64,000 nucleotides of DNA from Jackrogersella multiformis (lineage: Eukaryota > Ascomycota > Sordariomycetes > Xylariales > Hypoxylaceae), in NCBI GenBank assembly GCA_902806575.1, contig CADCXD010000009.1, forward strand, positions 2,728,001 to 2,792,000, read 5' to 3'. This document shows, one piece after another, positions 11,430 to 23,152 of this stretch (positions within the stretch are counted from its first letter, which is position 1; each line of letters opens with the position of its first letter). The position numbers and the translations under genes were made by a program. The notes under the pieces were generated by a model that did not search any database, had not been told where the DNA came from, and saw nothing but the letters and a program-made list of their open reading frames with translations.

Positions 11430-12612
11430 CCTTTACATGCTATGGTACCAGGGTCAATGCTACTTTGCCCTAGATGTAAATAGATCACATCGCTTGTAAA
11501 TTCCGTGAATAAGGTTCGTGTTCCTGTACTCGGGGCATATGATTTGACAGTACCTATCAGAGACAAGTGTGGAGAAATCAGATATAAGAGGCGACCCAGC
11601 TACATGTACCTATGTAAGGGGCCGATGTCCCCTTGGCCTTAGAAGGAGTTAGCCTAGGCGTTAATAGTCTTCCACCACCTCCACGCAAATTCCCGGACAG
11701 TACCACATCTACACACACAATCACTACGAGAAGCTTATAACAGCTGGAGATGACCCTAACCTTAGAACCTAAGCTACCCTAGGTAGGTACTGTATGAATC
11801 GCCATACTGATTAACACTAGTTACAGCAAGGAAGCTAGCTGGCTTCTTTCTACAAGAGCAGGTAGGCAACCCCTAGGTTACCAGTCCGACGACAAGATCT
11901 AGGAAATTAAACACCCCAGTCAATAAACAAGAAGTATGTAGATTGATTGTACACCGTCCCTATGAAAACGTAATAACGACTACATATTCTGCGAATGTCG
12001 TGGACACGCCTGTGGCGGAGGGGGAGAAAAAAAAAGACTGCTTCGTTGTCATACACTATGCAAACACCATATGCTATCTCTAACTAAAGGGGCTGGGATG
12101 CGGGACGAGCCTCATCACCACCAACCCGATCCTCGGCTTCGGCTCTGGGCCTACTAGGAAACGAGCCTACTTTTGAAAATGCAGTAAGAATTGCATTTTG
12201 CTTGCTAACCTAGCCACTATGTTTTGATAGGGCGCTCTCAATAAACATATTTCGTTTTTCCCTATCCTGTCACAAATGAGCCCTTAAAAACTGAGAAGCC
12301 CAAGGGTGTTGACCGCATGATCACTGATGCTTTGTACCGTAGACAGAGGAAAAAGAAGGAAGATCCCAAAGTCTTGGCCTTCTTGACGTAACCGCTTGCC
12401 GCTACCCCAACGCCAATTCCAAAACTAATGCCTTGTTACAAAAAGACTAGCATGTACTGAATATACCTCGCCAGACGAACTTATTATAGAATAGGTACAA
12501 AGGGAAAGGGGGTTCGTGGGGGTGTAAAGGGTAGGTAGATTCGTACGATCAGACTAGTTCTGATGGGACCGATGGGTCGTATGCCTGGCTACAAGATCTG
12601 TAGGTGGTTGGT
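11430..12612. other. Intergenic between convergent genes
   Basis: No gene supported. Holds the 3' regions of the DUF6604-like gene and of the FHA gene, a CCTAGGTAGGTAC copy near 11778 and a purine tract near 12020-12038. Confidence 0.5.
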
Positions 12613-15061
12613 TTATCGCTCGAGCCTTGGTTGTGGTTCCCAGCCGTTTATGTAAGCCATTAAGCCCATGCCGATAATGACTACCCCTATCATCGACGCG
12701 TAAGGCATGCTATTTGCCAATGCCTGATCATGAGGTAGAAAACCAGGCGCTACTGATTGTGGCGTTATGGTATTGGCTCTCGATAACGTCGGATGGTCAA
12801 CGAGTTCGTTGGAACCAGGCAGGTCCTGGGTGGTTGAACTGGGTGAGGGGGTCCGTGCTGTAGTGGATGATTCCTTAGACGTTGCGGTTGGGTCATCGGA
12901 ATTCTCGACGACACGAGAATCTAACAGAGCTTTCTCCCGCGCGGCAGCTTCTCTGGCCTCGGAGTCTCTTCGGATTTGCAATGCCATTTCGGCAAGGCTC
13001 TTGCGGTCCGCATCTCTCTCTGCTTCGGCAGTCTCCGCTCGCGTCTTAAAAGCTTCCAGCTGCTGACGCAAATCCTTCATTTCCAACACCATCGACTCGA
13101 TCTGAGCATGCAGATGTGTAGCGGAAGCTTCAATGGCCTCAGCCTGAGGAGCTATCTTTCTAGCATCATCAGTTGCGTTATCGACTGGAGGCGAGGGCGT
13201 TTCATCCATAGGCGGCTCAAACGCAGCCTCAAGGGCTCTCTCCTGGGATTCCGACTTCACGGGAGTGCCGTTCATCTTCATCGCGGCAGCTTCCTCCAGT
13301 CTCTGAGCTAATTGCTCGGCAAGTTCGCGAGCCTTACGCTCCTTTAGGAGAGTTTCCTCGAGATCTCTCATACGTGAACTCTGAGATTCTATCTCACGCT
13401 TTGCATTGGTCAATGCTTCCGTCAATTGTAGGATCTGGCTTGTGTTGCCGTCCTGACGGCTCGGCGACATATTCTGGTTGTTAGTTTGCTTAGGGCGTTC
13501 GGTGACGCCTCGCTTTAGGGATGGAACATCCGGCTTTTCGGGTAGGGGCTGCTGCGGTGGAGGTGCTGGAGGGTCGGAGAATCTGGTTTTGTTATCGGAC
13601 CTGAATGAAATCCCATTTCCATTAATTATTTGAGATTTCGGCTGTTCAACTACTTCAGGCCTCTCGGTATCTTTGATATCATCTTTTGTTAGGAGCCCTT
13701 GGACAAACTGGTTTGTTCGGCCTAGGTCTTGTGATTGAAGACGTTGAGTTCTCATCTCATGCTGACAGGGGAAGTTAGATATGATTCCTATGAGGAGGGC
13801 GACCTAGACTCACCTGAAGTCGTTTCACGATCTGCTCAGTGCTGATTGGGGAAAAGAAAAGTCCTCGTTGATGTCCCATGACATTTGCCTGTTGCCCCAT
13901 CATGCCGCCGTTCTGGAGAGGTCGTCCATTGCCCGCGACGGAAGCTTGACTTCCATTTCGTCGAACAGGACCACCCTGTTGTCCCATCATCATCATCGAG
14001 CCATTAGCCGGATCAAGATCGCCAAAGTTCATATCAAGCAGACTGCTCGAAGGATTCAGGAAACCTGCATGTTCGACCTTTGCTGCTACTTTGTGGTGGA
14101 CGACCGTCTTTTGGTCCTCACTCACGATATCGATACCTAACTCTAGGTGATCTCCCGTCTGCAGCTCGTGCGGCTCAGATTCTCGGTTTTCCTGTGACAG
14201 TCGCGTGCCATTGACGAAAGTACCGTTTGAGGACTTGACATCGCGGATCCATATCTTTCCCTGGCGGTCGGCCCAAATTTCGGCATGCTGACGCGAAAGA
14301 ACCTTGGAGTCGAAGAAACCATTAATCGGTGTGGGGACTGTTTTAGCATTCGTCTGACGACCAATCCTAAGGGTATCAGGGGAGAATGGTACAGATATCG
14401 TCTTGCGCTCGAAGGTCCCGTTCAGGGACAGGAGATACAGAACGGGCTGGTTTCCAGCTGGCAGAGACTCGGTTATAGGGCGAGGCATTGCCTGTTGCGC
14501 TCCGATTAGGCCCTGGGAGGGCAATACTGGTGAAGGCGAATGCATCGGTGTGGAGCCGTTAAGGCCAGCAACCAACTGCGGACGCCCGGCAGAGATTCTC
14601 ACAAAGTCGGACTGGGCGTCAGGTTTCGGAGCCGGCCACGGGGCTTTTGGTTGGGGGCGTTTTCTCGTTCCGTTACCATTGCTCCATCCGCCCATGTCAC
14701 CTGGGTTTGGCATAGAGCTGCCATTCGTTTGGGATCCGGTCGTGGCGATAGTGGAGGTGGAAGATACGGATGAGGTGGAGGAAATGGATGAGGATGAATT
14801 ATTTCGTTGCAGGTTCTTTCGGGGCATAAACATTCGGTTCAGCTCGTCGGAATTCATGGGATTAATCTGACCGGCGTGTCCGCCGTTAATACCCCATGCC
14901 GGCCGGTTATGCTGATTGAAAGTTGGTGGGCTCGCGACAGCGGTCATGAGGAAGACTGGCGCAATATATTGCGAGATGGAAAAGGAGTGTGTAGATGGGG
15001 ATGAAAAGGATGAAGGAGTCGTGTCGGGGGGTTGAGCGGGTCCTTTCTGTTGATCATGCAC
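12613..15061 (-). CDS. FHA-domain, tail-anchored STRIPAK subunit (SLMAP / PRO45 / Far9-Far10 / Vps64 type)
   Basis: Two exons, 15061-13814 and 13761-12613, separated by a 52-nt intron (13813-13762, GTGAGT...GTCAG). The joined frame is up to 798 aa. The FHA phosphopeptide-binding domain lies around residues 225-320 from the first Met and shows RIGRQTN, SRQHAEIW and SSNGTFVNGTRLS. It is followed by a long coiled coil (about residues 530-680, rich in AKREIE, LRQQLEAF, EAREAAAREK) and a final membrane helix, MIGVVIIGMGLMAYING. This order matches the SLMAP homologue of the striatin-interacting phosphatase and kinase complex at ER/nuclear envelope and mitochondria, needed for hyphal fusion and fruiting-body development in Sordaria. 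The true start may be the Met at 14947 (MTAVASPPTF), since the first 38 codons are low in conservation-type signal; this choice is uncertain. Confidence 0.9.
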
Positions 15062-16410
15062 GCGACCGGAATAACCTCAGGTACAAAATACGTATAAGGT
15101 CGGGATCGGAAAAGAGCGATGGAGAAGAAGCGGACGAAGTCGTAGGCGAAATGTTTGCTGATGTTGTTGTCTATGATTAAGATGAAAAAAATGGTTAGTT
15201 AATAAGGGGTTCGATTAGTTGAGGGAGACGAAAGCCGATTGTTGACGTCTACATGCACACCGGGGTGAGAAGTCAAGTGTAAATATGATTTGTGCGCGGC
15301 AAAAGAAAAAAAGAAGTCGAGAAAACATACCATGCGATTTGGATAGAGGGGGGGTAGCTAGAAGACGGCGACGACGAAGGTGTTGGTTGAAAAATATGCC
15401 CAGGTGGTTGTGGTTATGGTTATGGTTATGATTATGGTAATGGTAAAATATATGAGAGGAGGTTTCTAATAAGGTTGTGTCGCAGGCCCCAGGTAGAAGA
15501 TTAGACGGGTCGTTGTGCTCCTCAGGTGCTGCCCAGGTGGCTACTACTACACTAGGTAGCAGAACGATACCTACAAAAGTTACCTGGGTACTTCACTGAC
15601 CCTGCCTGGAAGCGCTTTTACGTCTTTAATATCGTAGTACGGTTTTTTTTTTAATGTGGCAACAACGATGTGGGTACCTGGGTACCTACTTGAACTACGC
15701 TAGATGCCTCCAACGAATGGCAGGACCGAGGAGAGCCGCAACATCCAATTCAACTTCTTTTTGTCTCCCGATCGTTATCTAACACGTAGTTTCAAGTACC
15801 AATTACGTACATATTTGTATAGTGGACATAGGTGAATCATATAATGCATCTCAATCTTGCCATCTACCTATGTAGGTCTGGTAGGTCTGGTAGGTCTGGT
15901 AGGTAGCTAGGTATTTCATAAATGTATACGATCCATGGATCAAGAATTCTTCTTGAAGATATCATTGGGAGGTTATATTTGTACCTAGGTACTTAGGCAG
16001 GTACGTATTACGGCGAAGGAATCCACATGCGATACGATGTACTTAGGTACTTCCAAAGAAAGTTCCAAGGCTGCTACCCCATACCACGTGATACTACGTA
16101 GATCTTTAGCTACTTCTTATCGATAGACCCGGCTTTACGATGGTTGAATTTGAAATCGGTTCAACTCTATTGTATGGTTCAGAGCCTTGAACTGAGAAGT
16201 TATAATAAAGAATCAACCGAACCAACCTTGGAAGAGAGGTATAATGGTCCCATCGGCCAGTTAAAGCAGACAACCATTAACTCCCCACATTACACATTTG
16301 GTTTAGGGATTCGAGACTATTTGAAACTACTCTACATCCGCACATACAACTACGAACGAAGACTCTGTCGCAAGTCTGTCGCAAAATCCCGAGATTCGAA
16401 CAATATCAAG
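15062..16410. other. Divergent promoter region with simple repeats
   Basis: Region between the divergent FHA and Mgr2 genes. It contains a purine-rich 5' leader, a GGTTAT hexamer run at about 15406-15446, a 9-bp tandem repeat (GTAGGTCTG, three full copies plus a partial) at 15872-15903, and CCTAGG-type repeats near 15555, 15675 and 15983. An open frame 16144-16410 upstream of the Mgr2 ATG is only a leader extension with no family resemblance. Confidence 0.6.
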
Positions 16411-16998
16411 ATGCCGCCTCCGCCATCGAACCGCGGTCTTCAAGGCCCTTCCACCGCCGACAAGCGTTCGTTCTCCCTCGAGCCTTCATATGCGAAAGAC
16501 TAGGTGTCGCTAATACTGTTCTATATCATGATAGTGAAGATGGGTGCTATGATGGGCGGTAGTATGTGGACTCGACGAATCCTAAGGAGTAGTGTTCCTT
16601 ATTAATTTTTTATTATAGCCGTTGGAACTATAATCGGCTTCATTTTCGGTTCGCATTATTCTCACCCCGCCTCGTCGAACCATCGCAACTAACACATGGT
16701 GGATAGGGACTGTCAATATCTTCAGATACGGCGCTGGTTCCCACGGTGTAATGCGAACATTGGGTAGATATATGTTAACCACTGGCACTACGTTCGGGTA
16801 TGTGATGTGATCTCCTAAGTTCCTACCAACATCAGCGCAACTTTCTGCTAACCGGCTGTGGGTAGCTTTTTCATGTCAATTGGAAGCGTCATCAGAACGG
16901 ACGCGTCCCCTATAGCGGTTGAAGCGTTTGCACGAGCTCAACGTCGGCCTTTCATCATGGCCCCAAGACCGGACGGATACCGGCCACGGAATCAATAA
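16411..16998 (+). CDS. MGR2: Mitochondrial TIM23 translocase subunit Mgr2 (Romo1 family)
   Basis: A 111-aa protein in five small exons: 16411-16465, 16535-16561, 16619-16648, 16707-16797, 16866-16998. All phases close and three introns carry CTAAC/CTAAT branch sites. It starts MPPPPSNRGLQGPSTADK and continues with the glycine-rich first membrane helix (LKMGAMMGGTVGTIIGFIFG), the family motif TVNIFRYGAG, then VMRTLGRYMLTTGTTFGFF for the second helix and a basic C-tail. Mgr2 is the lateral gatekeeper that couples TIM21 to the TIM23 inner-membrane translocase. The first donor is GTTCGT, unusual but joined by exact phase to an ATAG acceptor. An open-frame scan shows only fragments here, one reading through the first intron to a stop and giving a false 119-aa product. 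Membrane topology and motif order make the assignment strong. Confidence 0.9.
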
Positions 16999-18760
16999 AC
17001 CTCCACTCATCACATAGGGTCATAGCCGAATTGAAGCCGAGGGTAGACTGATTCGAACCATCTCTTCTCATCTAACTCGCAATGCCCCATGATCTCTTCA
17101 AAGGAAATATTAAAACGAAACCAGCTGATCGTCTGGGGGATCTCCGTCGTTAAGAACGACAGAGACGATGAGTGCTAAAGGCCTTGTCTCGTATATCCGG
17201 CATCCAGAGCCAGCGATACTCATTGTACTAACCAAGAAGCTGTACTATCTGTACTATATCGACTGTTTGTACTTAGGGGTACATAAGCTGATCACCGCGA
17301 TCACAGAACACATTTGCCAAGTTCTACATCGCATCTTCAAAAATAAACATAAACGGCTAGCGTTGCCCTCTCCAACAATATGTGAAATATCGGCCGAAGA
17401 AGAATATGAACTGCCAACTAGACACCTAGTGAAGTCCTAAGAAATTTGGATGAATATTTGGTTATTGCGATGCTTGATTAGCTTCCAAGGTTATCAGGGG
17501 GGTTGAATCGTATTGAAGACAGATATTGTATGAGAACTCGTACCGGACAGGTGCGGCTCGTCGTTCATGCTCTCTCTTTAAACTCGTCTTTTCTTCTAAG
17601 CTTCTAAGCTTGCTTATCCTAGTACGACAGTCGTGGAAATATGGCTTACCCCATCGAATCTCCGGGACCGCCACATCAAGCCACCCGCTCGGGACAAGAC
17701 AGCAACATACGAAACCCCTGAACCTAAATTTCCTAGTCAAGCCAAGGGGTTCCTCCAAGGGCTAATCGACTCGGACTAGATCGCCCTTAAGCCCCCTAAT
17801 CAACGTATGTATAAGCAGATCGGTTCTTTTTCGATCTTTCCTACTTGTCCCTTAATATAGTATCTATACTGTATTTCTTCATGTCCTCAATTATTTGGTC
17901 AACTTCCAGATTCCGCAAATACAGTGGGCTCTCCCGATAAGTGTCCCGAAGATATATTGTTTGAATCGAGGCCCCGTCTATTTAGGAGAAATATATTACA
18001 ACGGCCTGGAATCCCGCCGTCGAAATGAACACGAGCCTTAGGGGAAAGAAGACGTTGTGTACCTGCGCGCCTGTCTCAGACATAGTCCATCTACTATGTA
18101 CTACGGCCCGAGGCTTGAGACATCCATAAGCAACTATCGATAAAACTCCCGATAATTTACGAAAAAAACCATCATCGAAGTAATTCACATCGCAATTAGA
18201 AACTCTTCGTCCAGCTCTCTGATCGCCGTTGATAGCAACCCAGACCCGGCCAATGACCGTGAAGCACTTGATAAATCTACTGTGTGTCTCGTCGGTCCTC
18301 CACGCATCGACCGTCGCTCAGCATTAGCGGGCTTCGCTCCTCCAGTAGGATCTAGCTGTCAATGGCCACCATGTAGGTACCCCTATGCAATTAATAGCCT
18401 TTGTTGACATGCCCAAGATGTAGCCAAATACACTGCATAGATGATCGATACGATGTTGATGACGACTGCTAGAATGATATTCCAAGCCAGGGGATGTTAT
18501 AGACATTAGTCAGGGATACATCTTACGGTATTGTATCCATGTCTCAAATTTTCTTTATGAGTGCCCTCGGGATGAATATTATAGCTAAACAACCAAACTC
18601 CTGAGCCCACTTAAGATCATATAATGGGATAAATCTCCTCTCCTATCACTAAATTTGCTCACCTATTTTCTTATTGCTTTCATGTAACCACTCCTCTCGG
18701 CCTCGTACCCCCACTCTAATACCCTGGTTTCTTTGAAGCCGTCCGATCGTTAATTTTCTA
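16999..18760. other. Long stretch without a recognisable gene
   Basis: Several 60-98-codon open frames occur on both strands (for example 17168-17440 plus, 17982-18188 minus) but none shows a family motif. On the plus strand 18193-18400 and on the minus strand 18495-18390 (a hydrophobic run WNIILAVVINIVSI) look like possible remnants of coding sequence interrupted by stops. HindIII-like duplications TCTAAGCT are at 17597-17612. I see no intact gene. Confidence 0.45.
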
Positions 18761-20794
18761 ATGGGTTTCCTTAAGTCCTGTTGTAGTCTAGTAGGAGAGC
18801 TTTCATCCAGCGCACAAAATGGGTAAGACATCTACATTCACCTACCCAAACTCTCTGAGGATCAAGAAAGTCCAGAGCACTGACCAACTACCTCTAGAAA
18901 ATCCTTCTGGGGCACATTCCTTGCTCCAACCCTCCCACTATGGATACTTAATAATGGAGGTCGAGGAGATGGACACAAGAATTGTCCATGGGGCAACAAA
19001 CTAGCCAAGACGAACAATCCTTATACCGACGCGCCACAGACGGCAGTAACGCGCAGATATGAGTTCAACATCAGCCGAGGCGTCATCGCACCCGACGGGT
19101 ATGAGAAGCGAGTGATTCTTGTCAACGACCAATTCCCGGGGCCGTTGATTGAGGCGAACTGGGGTGACTATATTGAGGTGAAGGTCACCAACTCGATCGC
19201 GGATGAACCACTAGAAGGAACTGCGATCCATTGGCATGGCTTTCTACAGACTGGGTCGCCGTGGATGGACGGCGTGCCCGGTGTTTCCCAGTGCCCGATT
19301 GCTCCTGGAAAGAGTTTCACATACAAGTTCCGGGCTGAGCTCTATGGGTCATCGTGGTATCATTCTCACTACTCCGCTCAATACGCTGGCGGCCTCCAAG
19401 GTCCCATGGTCATATATGGCCCGAGAAATGTGGACTACGACGTCGATCTTGGTCCGATCATGGTCCATGGTATGTATCTGTCTTAAGCATCTCGTGGACC
19501 GCTCACTAATACTAATACAGACTGGTGGCATGATGACTACTACGCTGTGGTGAAGAAAGTCATGGCTCCTGGCGGTGTTGGCCAGACCTTCTCAGATAAC
19601 AACCTAATAAATGGGAAGATGAACTTCGACTGCTCAACAGTGAGCGCAGGCGATGAAGCATCTTGCACGGACGATGCTGGCCTTTCCAAGTTTAACTTTC
19701 AGCCGGGTAAGACTCACCGGCTCCGGTTCATCAACTCTGGCGCGGAGGGCACACAGCGTATCTCCATCGACGAGCACAACATGACGGTCATAACCAACGA
19801 CTTCGTCACGATTGAACCCTACGACACGCAAGTCCTCACGCTTGGTGTGGGCCAGCGAGTCGATGTCCTCGTCCACGCCCATGCCGAAGCAGGATCTGCG
19901 TTCTGGCTGCGTTCTAACATGACGACTTGCTCCAACACGAAACAGCCGTTGGCCCTCGCCGCCATCTACTACCAGGGCACCGATAATAATTCCATGCCCA
20001 CGAGCACGCCATGGGACGTGCCGGATCCGGGCACTTGCGCGAACGACGACCTGTCCCTCACTAAACCTTACTACCCCATGACTCTATCCGAACCGTCGTG
20101 GACCCAGCACATGGATATCAGCACCTACACTAATTCTAGTGGCAATTTCCTTTGGGAGTTCGGTGTAAGTAGAATTCGGTTGGGATCATAGAGTGTAAAT
20201 CTTTCTCACATCGTGAAATCTAGGACGTTTCCGCAAGGGTCGATTACAACGACCCGGCTCTCCTGCGAGGTCGGAAAGTAGACTGGCAGTTCGACCCGAA
20301 CCAAAACGTGATCAACTACGGCACCAACACATCCGTTCGTATTATAGTGAACAATCCAGGACCATCGTAAGTTCCTTCTCCACGTCATGGCCCAGACAGC
20401 TCGCTTTCCATGCTAACCATGTGCCACTAGCTCCCACCCGATGCATGCCCACGGAATGAACATGTATGTCCTCGCCGCCGGGTCAGGCAATTACTCCGAG
20501 TCGACGACGATCCTCAACACCAACAACCCTATGCGTCGCGACGTCCAGATGGTCATTGCCAACGGGTTCATCGTGGTGCAGGTGGACGCGGGCAAGAACG
20601 CGGGAGCCTGGCCCTTCCACTGCCACGTCGCCTGGCACGCGTCTGCGGGCTTCTTCTCGACCTTGCTGTTCCGACCTGACGAGTTGCAGACGTCGCAATT
20701 CGATATACCGCACGATGTCCGCCAGACGTGCAAAGACTGGGATAGGTTCACGAAAGGAGTGGTGCCGGATCAGATCGATAGCGGTCTGAGGTAG
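18761..20794 (+). CDS. Laccase-type multicopper oxidase
   Basis: Five exons: 18761-18822, 18898-19469, 19521-20164, 20224-20366, 20431-20794, giving 594 aa. All four copper-binding motifs are present: IHWHG (H132, H134), WYHSHYSAQ (H176, H178), HPMHAHG (H476, H479, H481) and HCHVAWHASAGF (H537, C538, H539, H543), with Phe at the axial position ten residues after the cysteine. This predicts a high-potential-type T1 site and oxidation of phenols with four-electron reduction of oxygen to water. The N-terminus (MGFLKSCCSLVGELSSSAQN) lacks a classical cleavable signal; the hydrophobic stretch is FWGTFLAPTLPLWIL at about 23-37, so secretion could use an internal or anchor-like signal. A pigment or lignin/phenol role is inference. 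The first exon was chosen because its GG|GTAAG donor restores the frame into the NPYTDAPQTAVTR block. Confidence 0.93.
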
Positions 20795-21139
20795 GAGAGA
20801 GCAGGGAGGCAGCAGGTAATCATGAACTGAACCTGTTGGCCACAGATTCAGTTGATGAAAATGGCTAGGAAGGATGGGCTTATTGCTTTCCGGTCAGACC
20901 GTCAGAGGATTGATTTCTCTCTTCTTCTTTGTTTACATATTGCATTATGGGTGGCGTTGGGTCAGTATGAGGGACTGCACAATCCCCTAGACGAGGTGGA
21001 CTTGGCAGGCGTTAATGTGAGCATAATGATCTTCGATGTAGACAATTTTATATCACAAGACTAAGTAGAGTTAATCTAGAACGATAGAAATTTATGATAC
21101 ACGAATCTATCCAAACTCGAGTCTATCGCATCGACGCGA
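20795..21139. other. Short intergenic region between convergent genes
   Basis: 3' flank of the laccase and of the following minus-strand dehydrogenase. A 70-codon open frame at 20852-21064 has no recognised motif. Nothing else seen. Confidence 0.5.
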
Positions 21140-22043
21140 TTACCAAGGCTTCTGTTTTCCCTCATAGTCCCACATCTTCCCACCGTGAGCCTGTTTCGTT
21201 GCGACATCGATCACCTTTACGATGCCATCGCATGATTTATCAATGCTATTAAAAGCCTCTTCAAAGCCGAGAGACAGGGCATTAGCATTGCCCATGTCGG
21301 TTTGCACCCAACTATGCCCGAAAGGTTAGAAGTGGTCAATTCATGGGGTGAATGCACTCACCCCGGATCAGCAACAATAGCTAGGAGCCAGTCCTCTTCG
21401 GAGTCTATCTTCTTAGTTATCCAATGCGCTGCCACCTTAGTCGGCGCGTAAGCAGCGTTCGGGACGGGAATCATATTCCTATGAAACATTTCAGCAATAG
21501 AGACTTTTAGAAGGGGTTACATCGACGATTCTTCTCACTGCAAACTGAATGTTAGCGAATAGGGGTTAATTATACGGCGAGGTAGCCTACCTCCAACCAC
21601 GCCGTGCCAGAACCCATGGTCACCCATTTGGGGTTTGCGGACTTTCGCAGGAGTGAAGATGTAGCTTGGAACAACCAAACGACCCCGAACGAATTGGGGA
21701 TCATATGAGCCAGTAAGTCAGAGGTATCGAGTTCTGACACCCTAGGATATACATAGCCGATGCCCGCATTGGCGATCACGAGGTCTGGGCGGTCGATCCC
21801 ATGAGTAGCGACGAGTTCCTGAACGGCCGTAGGCGCATCCGATTGGACGGAAGCGTCGAGCTTGACGATGATCACACGACTTCCCGGACCCGTGGGTAAA
21901 TCATTAAGGGCCTTTGACGTCGGGTGCTCTGCATCGCGGTTCGCGGCGATGACAATGTGATTCTCCTTCGCAGCATAACGCTCGAGAAAACCTTTAGCCG
22001 GGCCCCTATTGGCACCTGTGATGAGAACTGTGGTAGGAGACAT
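21140..22043 (-). pseudogene. Short-chain dehydrogenase/reductase (norsolorinic acid ketoreductase-like), probably broken
   Basis: Exon 1 (22043-21591) begins MSPTTVLITGANRGPAKGFL, the Rossmann TGxxxGxG-type start, with NAGIG (here IANAGIGYVYP) and a VTMGSG strand. Exons near the end, 21478-21362 and 21311-21140, give VPNAAYAPTKVAAHW with the catalytic YxxxK and a C-terminus VADPGWVQTDMG...GKQKPW. Between them the sequence cannot be joined cleanly: exon 1 ends in phase 0 at a GTAGGC donor, and the strong acceptor (CGCTAACATTCAGTTTGCAG) is followed immediately by an in-frame TGA. A 17-nt mini-exon TGA...GAT would give the right phase for the next exon, so the lesion is a single nonsense codon. 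Family members reduce polyketide or carbonyl substrates with NADPH. An unusual splice form could still rescue it. Confidence 0.65.
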
Positions 22044-23152
22044 GACTCGTGGAGTCAAGCTATTTGGGAAGATTAAGAAGGATGTGTATATTAGGATGGG
22101 CTTTTGCATTTGGAGTTTCGAGACATAGGAATATCTTGTGTATTTATTTCTTGCTCGGACCCCTATATTATGCTTCGTTAACACCGCAACTGGCAAACGT
22201 GACGTCGCTAGTCTTCATGCTGAGCTTGCTTCATATGTGACTGATCCTCAGCGCTTCTAATGATTTGTATGATAGGTCAGAATCTCATCTTCGCCTCCAA
22301 AAGGTGATCCTTCAAAACTGCGAAACTATATTTTTAGCATAAGAAACCTCGGACTTAATGGAGACTATCGCAAAGGGTAATGTCCATCTCCTTGAATCGG
22401 CATTTGAACACCTCTCGGCTAAAGGATCGGACCCTTCCTTGACTTATATAAATCCAAGGTAACCATATAATACATGAGTAATGCTACATGGACAGTGACT
22501 TTGCTGACAGCTGTATGCAGCTGTTGGCAAGTGCCACCTCCACTGAACATACTTACATATTTACTACTCATTCATTTACGTACCTAGGTACGTAAACTTC
22601 TTAATACTCGGTTTTATATAATAAGAATAAAGTTGCTTAAAAGCTCTCCTAAATTATATCAATTAGAACTACCTAAGTACTTGATATTAGAGGTTACTTT
22701 AGTATATAAGTAAATAAAGGTGTATATATGTATAGGTTGAAATGCGATATGTGGCACCTGTGAGACAGCTGCCCACAGCTATTTTAGAAATCACTGTCCA
22801 CCAAGGTAAATTTTTCACTGTCGACGTAGCATTACTCAAATACGTAAAGTTTTAGAATATAATCTAAATTAACGGGGTTTACTGCTACACGCCACGAGCG
22901 TTACTGTTACCACATTCTCTCAGATTTAGGGGCTCGTAGATCGGACGTACAGTTGTTGTGTCATGACATAACTATTATCTGCGCTATTAAGAAAAAGAGT
23001 AGACTAGATATAAACAACGAAAATCCCCAACCTCGTAAAGCTGGCTAAACTAGTTCCTCTAATTTCCAAACAATAAACCTTTAGTTGTGGGTGTCTCTTA
23101 TTTCAGAGCATAATATCGTATGTGCCATCAAAGGCCATTGATCACGAGCTAC
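22044..23152. other. AT-rich intergenic region containing a MITE
   Basis: Apart from the inverted-repeat element at 22475-22838, no gene is seen. A CCTAGG-type repeat (GTACCTAGGTACGTA) lies inside that element near 22581. Confidence 0.6.
22475..22838. mobile_element. MITE-like non-autonomous DNA element with terminal inverted repeats
   Basis: The ends are inverted copies: TGAGTAATGCTAC at 22475-22487 and GTAGCATTACTCA at 22826-22838. The match extends inward (GACAGTGA), and a second inverted pair lies inside: ACAGCTGTATGCAGCTGT...GTGCCAC at 22507-22537 against GTGGCAC...ACAGCTGCCCACAGCT at 22751-22780. The core is AT-rich with no open frame. Both flanks contain AATAC close to the ends, a possible imperfect target duplication. 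This is the structure of a MITE mobilised in trans; the superfamily cannot be assigned from one copy. Confidence 0.72.

Noticed and set aside
16144..16503. 119-codon frame as a separate gene
   Set aside because: It is a leader plus exon 1 of Mgr2 read into the first intron; splicing gives the conserved protein instead.
17168..18640. Possible degraded genes between the Mgr2 and laccase genes
   Set aside because: Isolated hydrophobic and hydrophilic stretches occur, but stops interrupt every frame and no family motif can be named.
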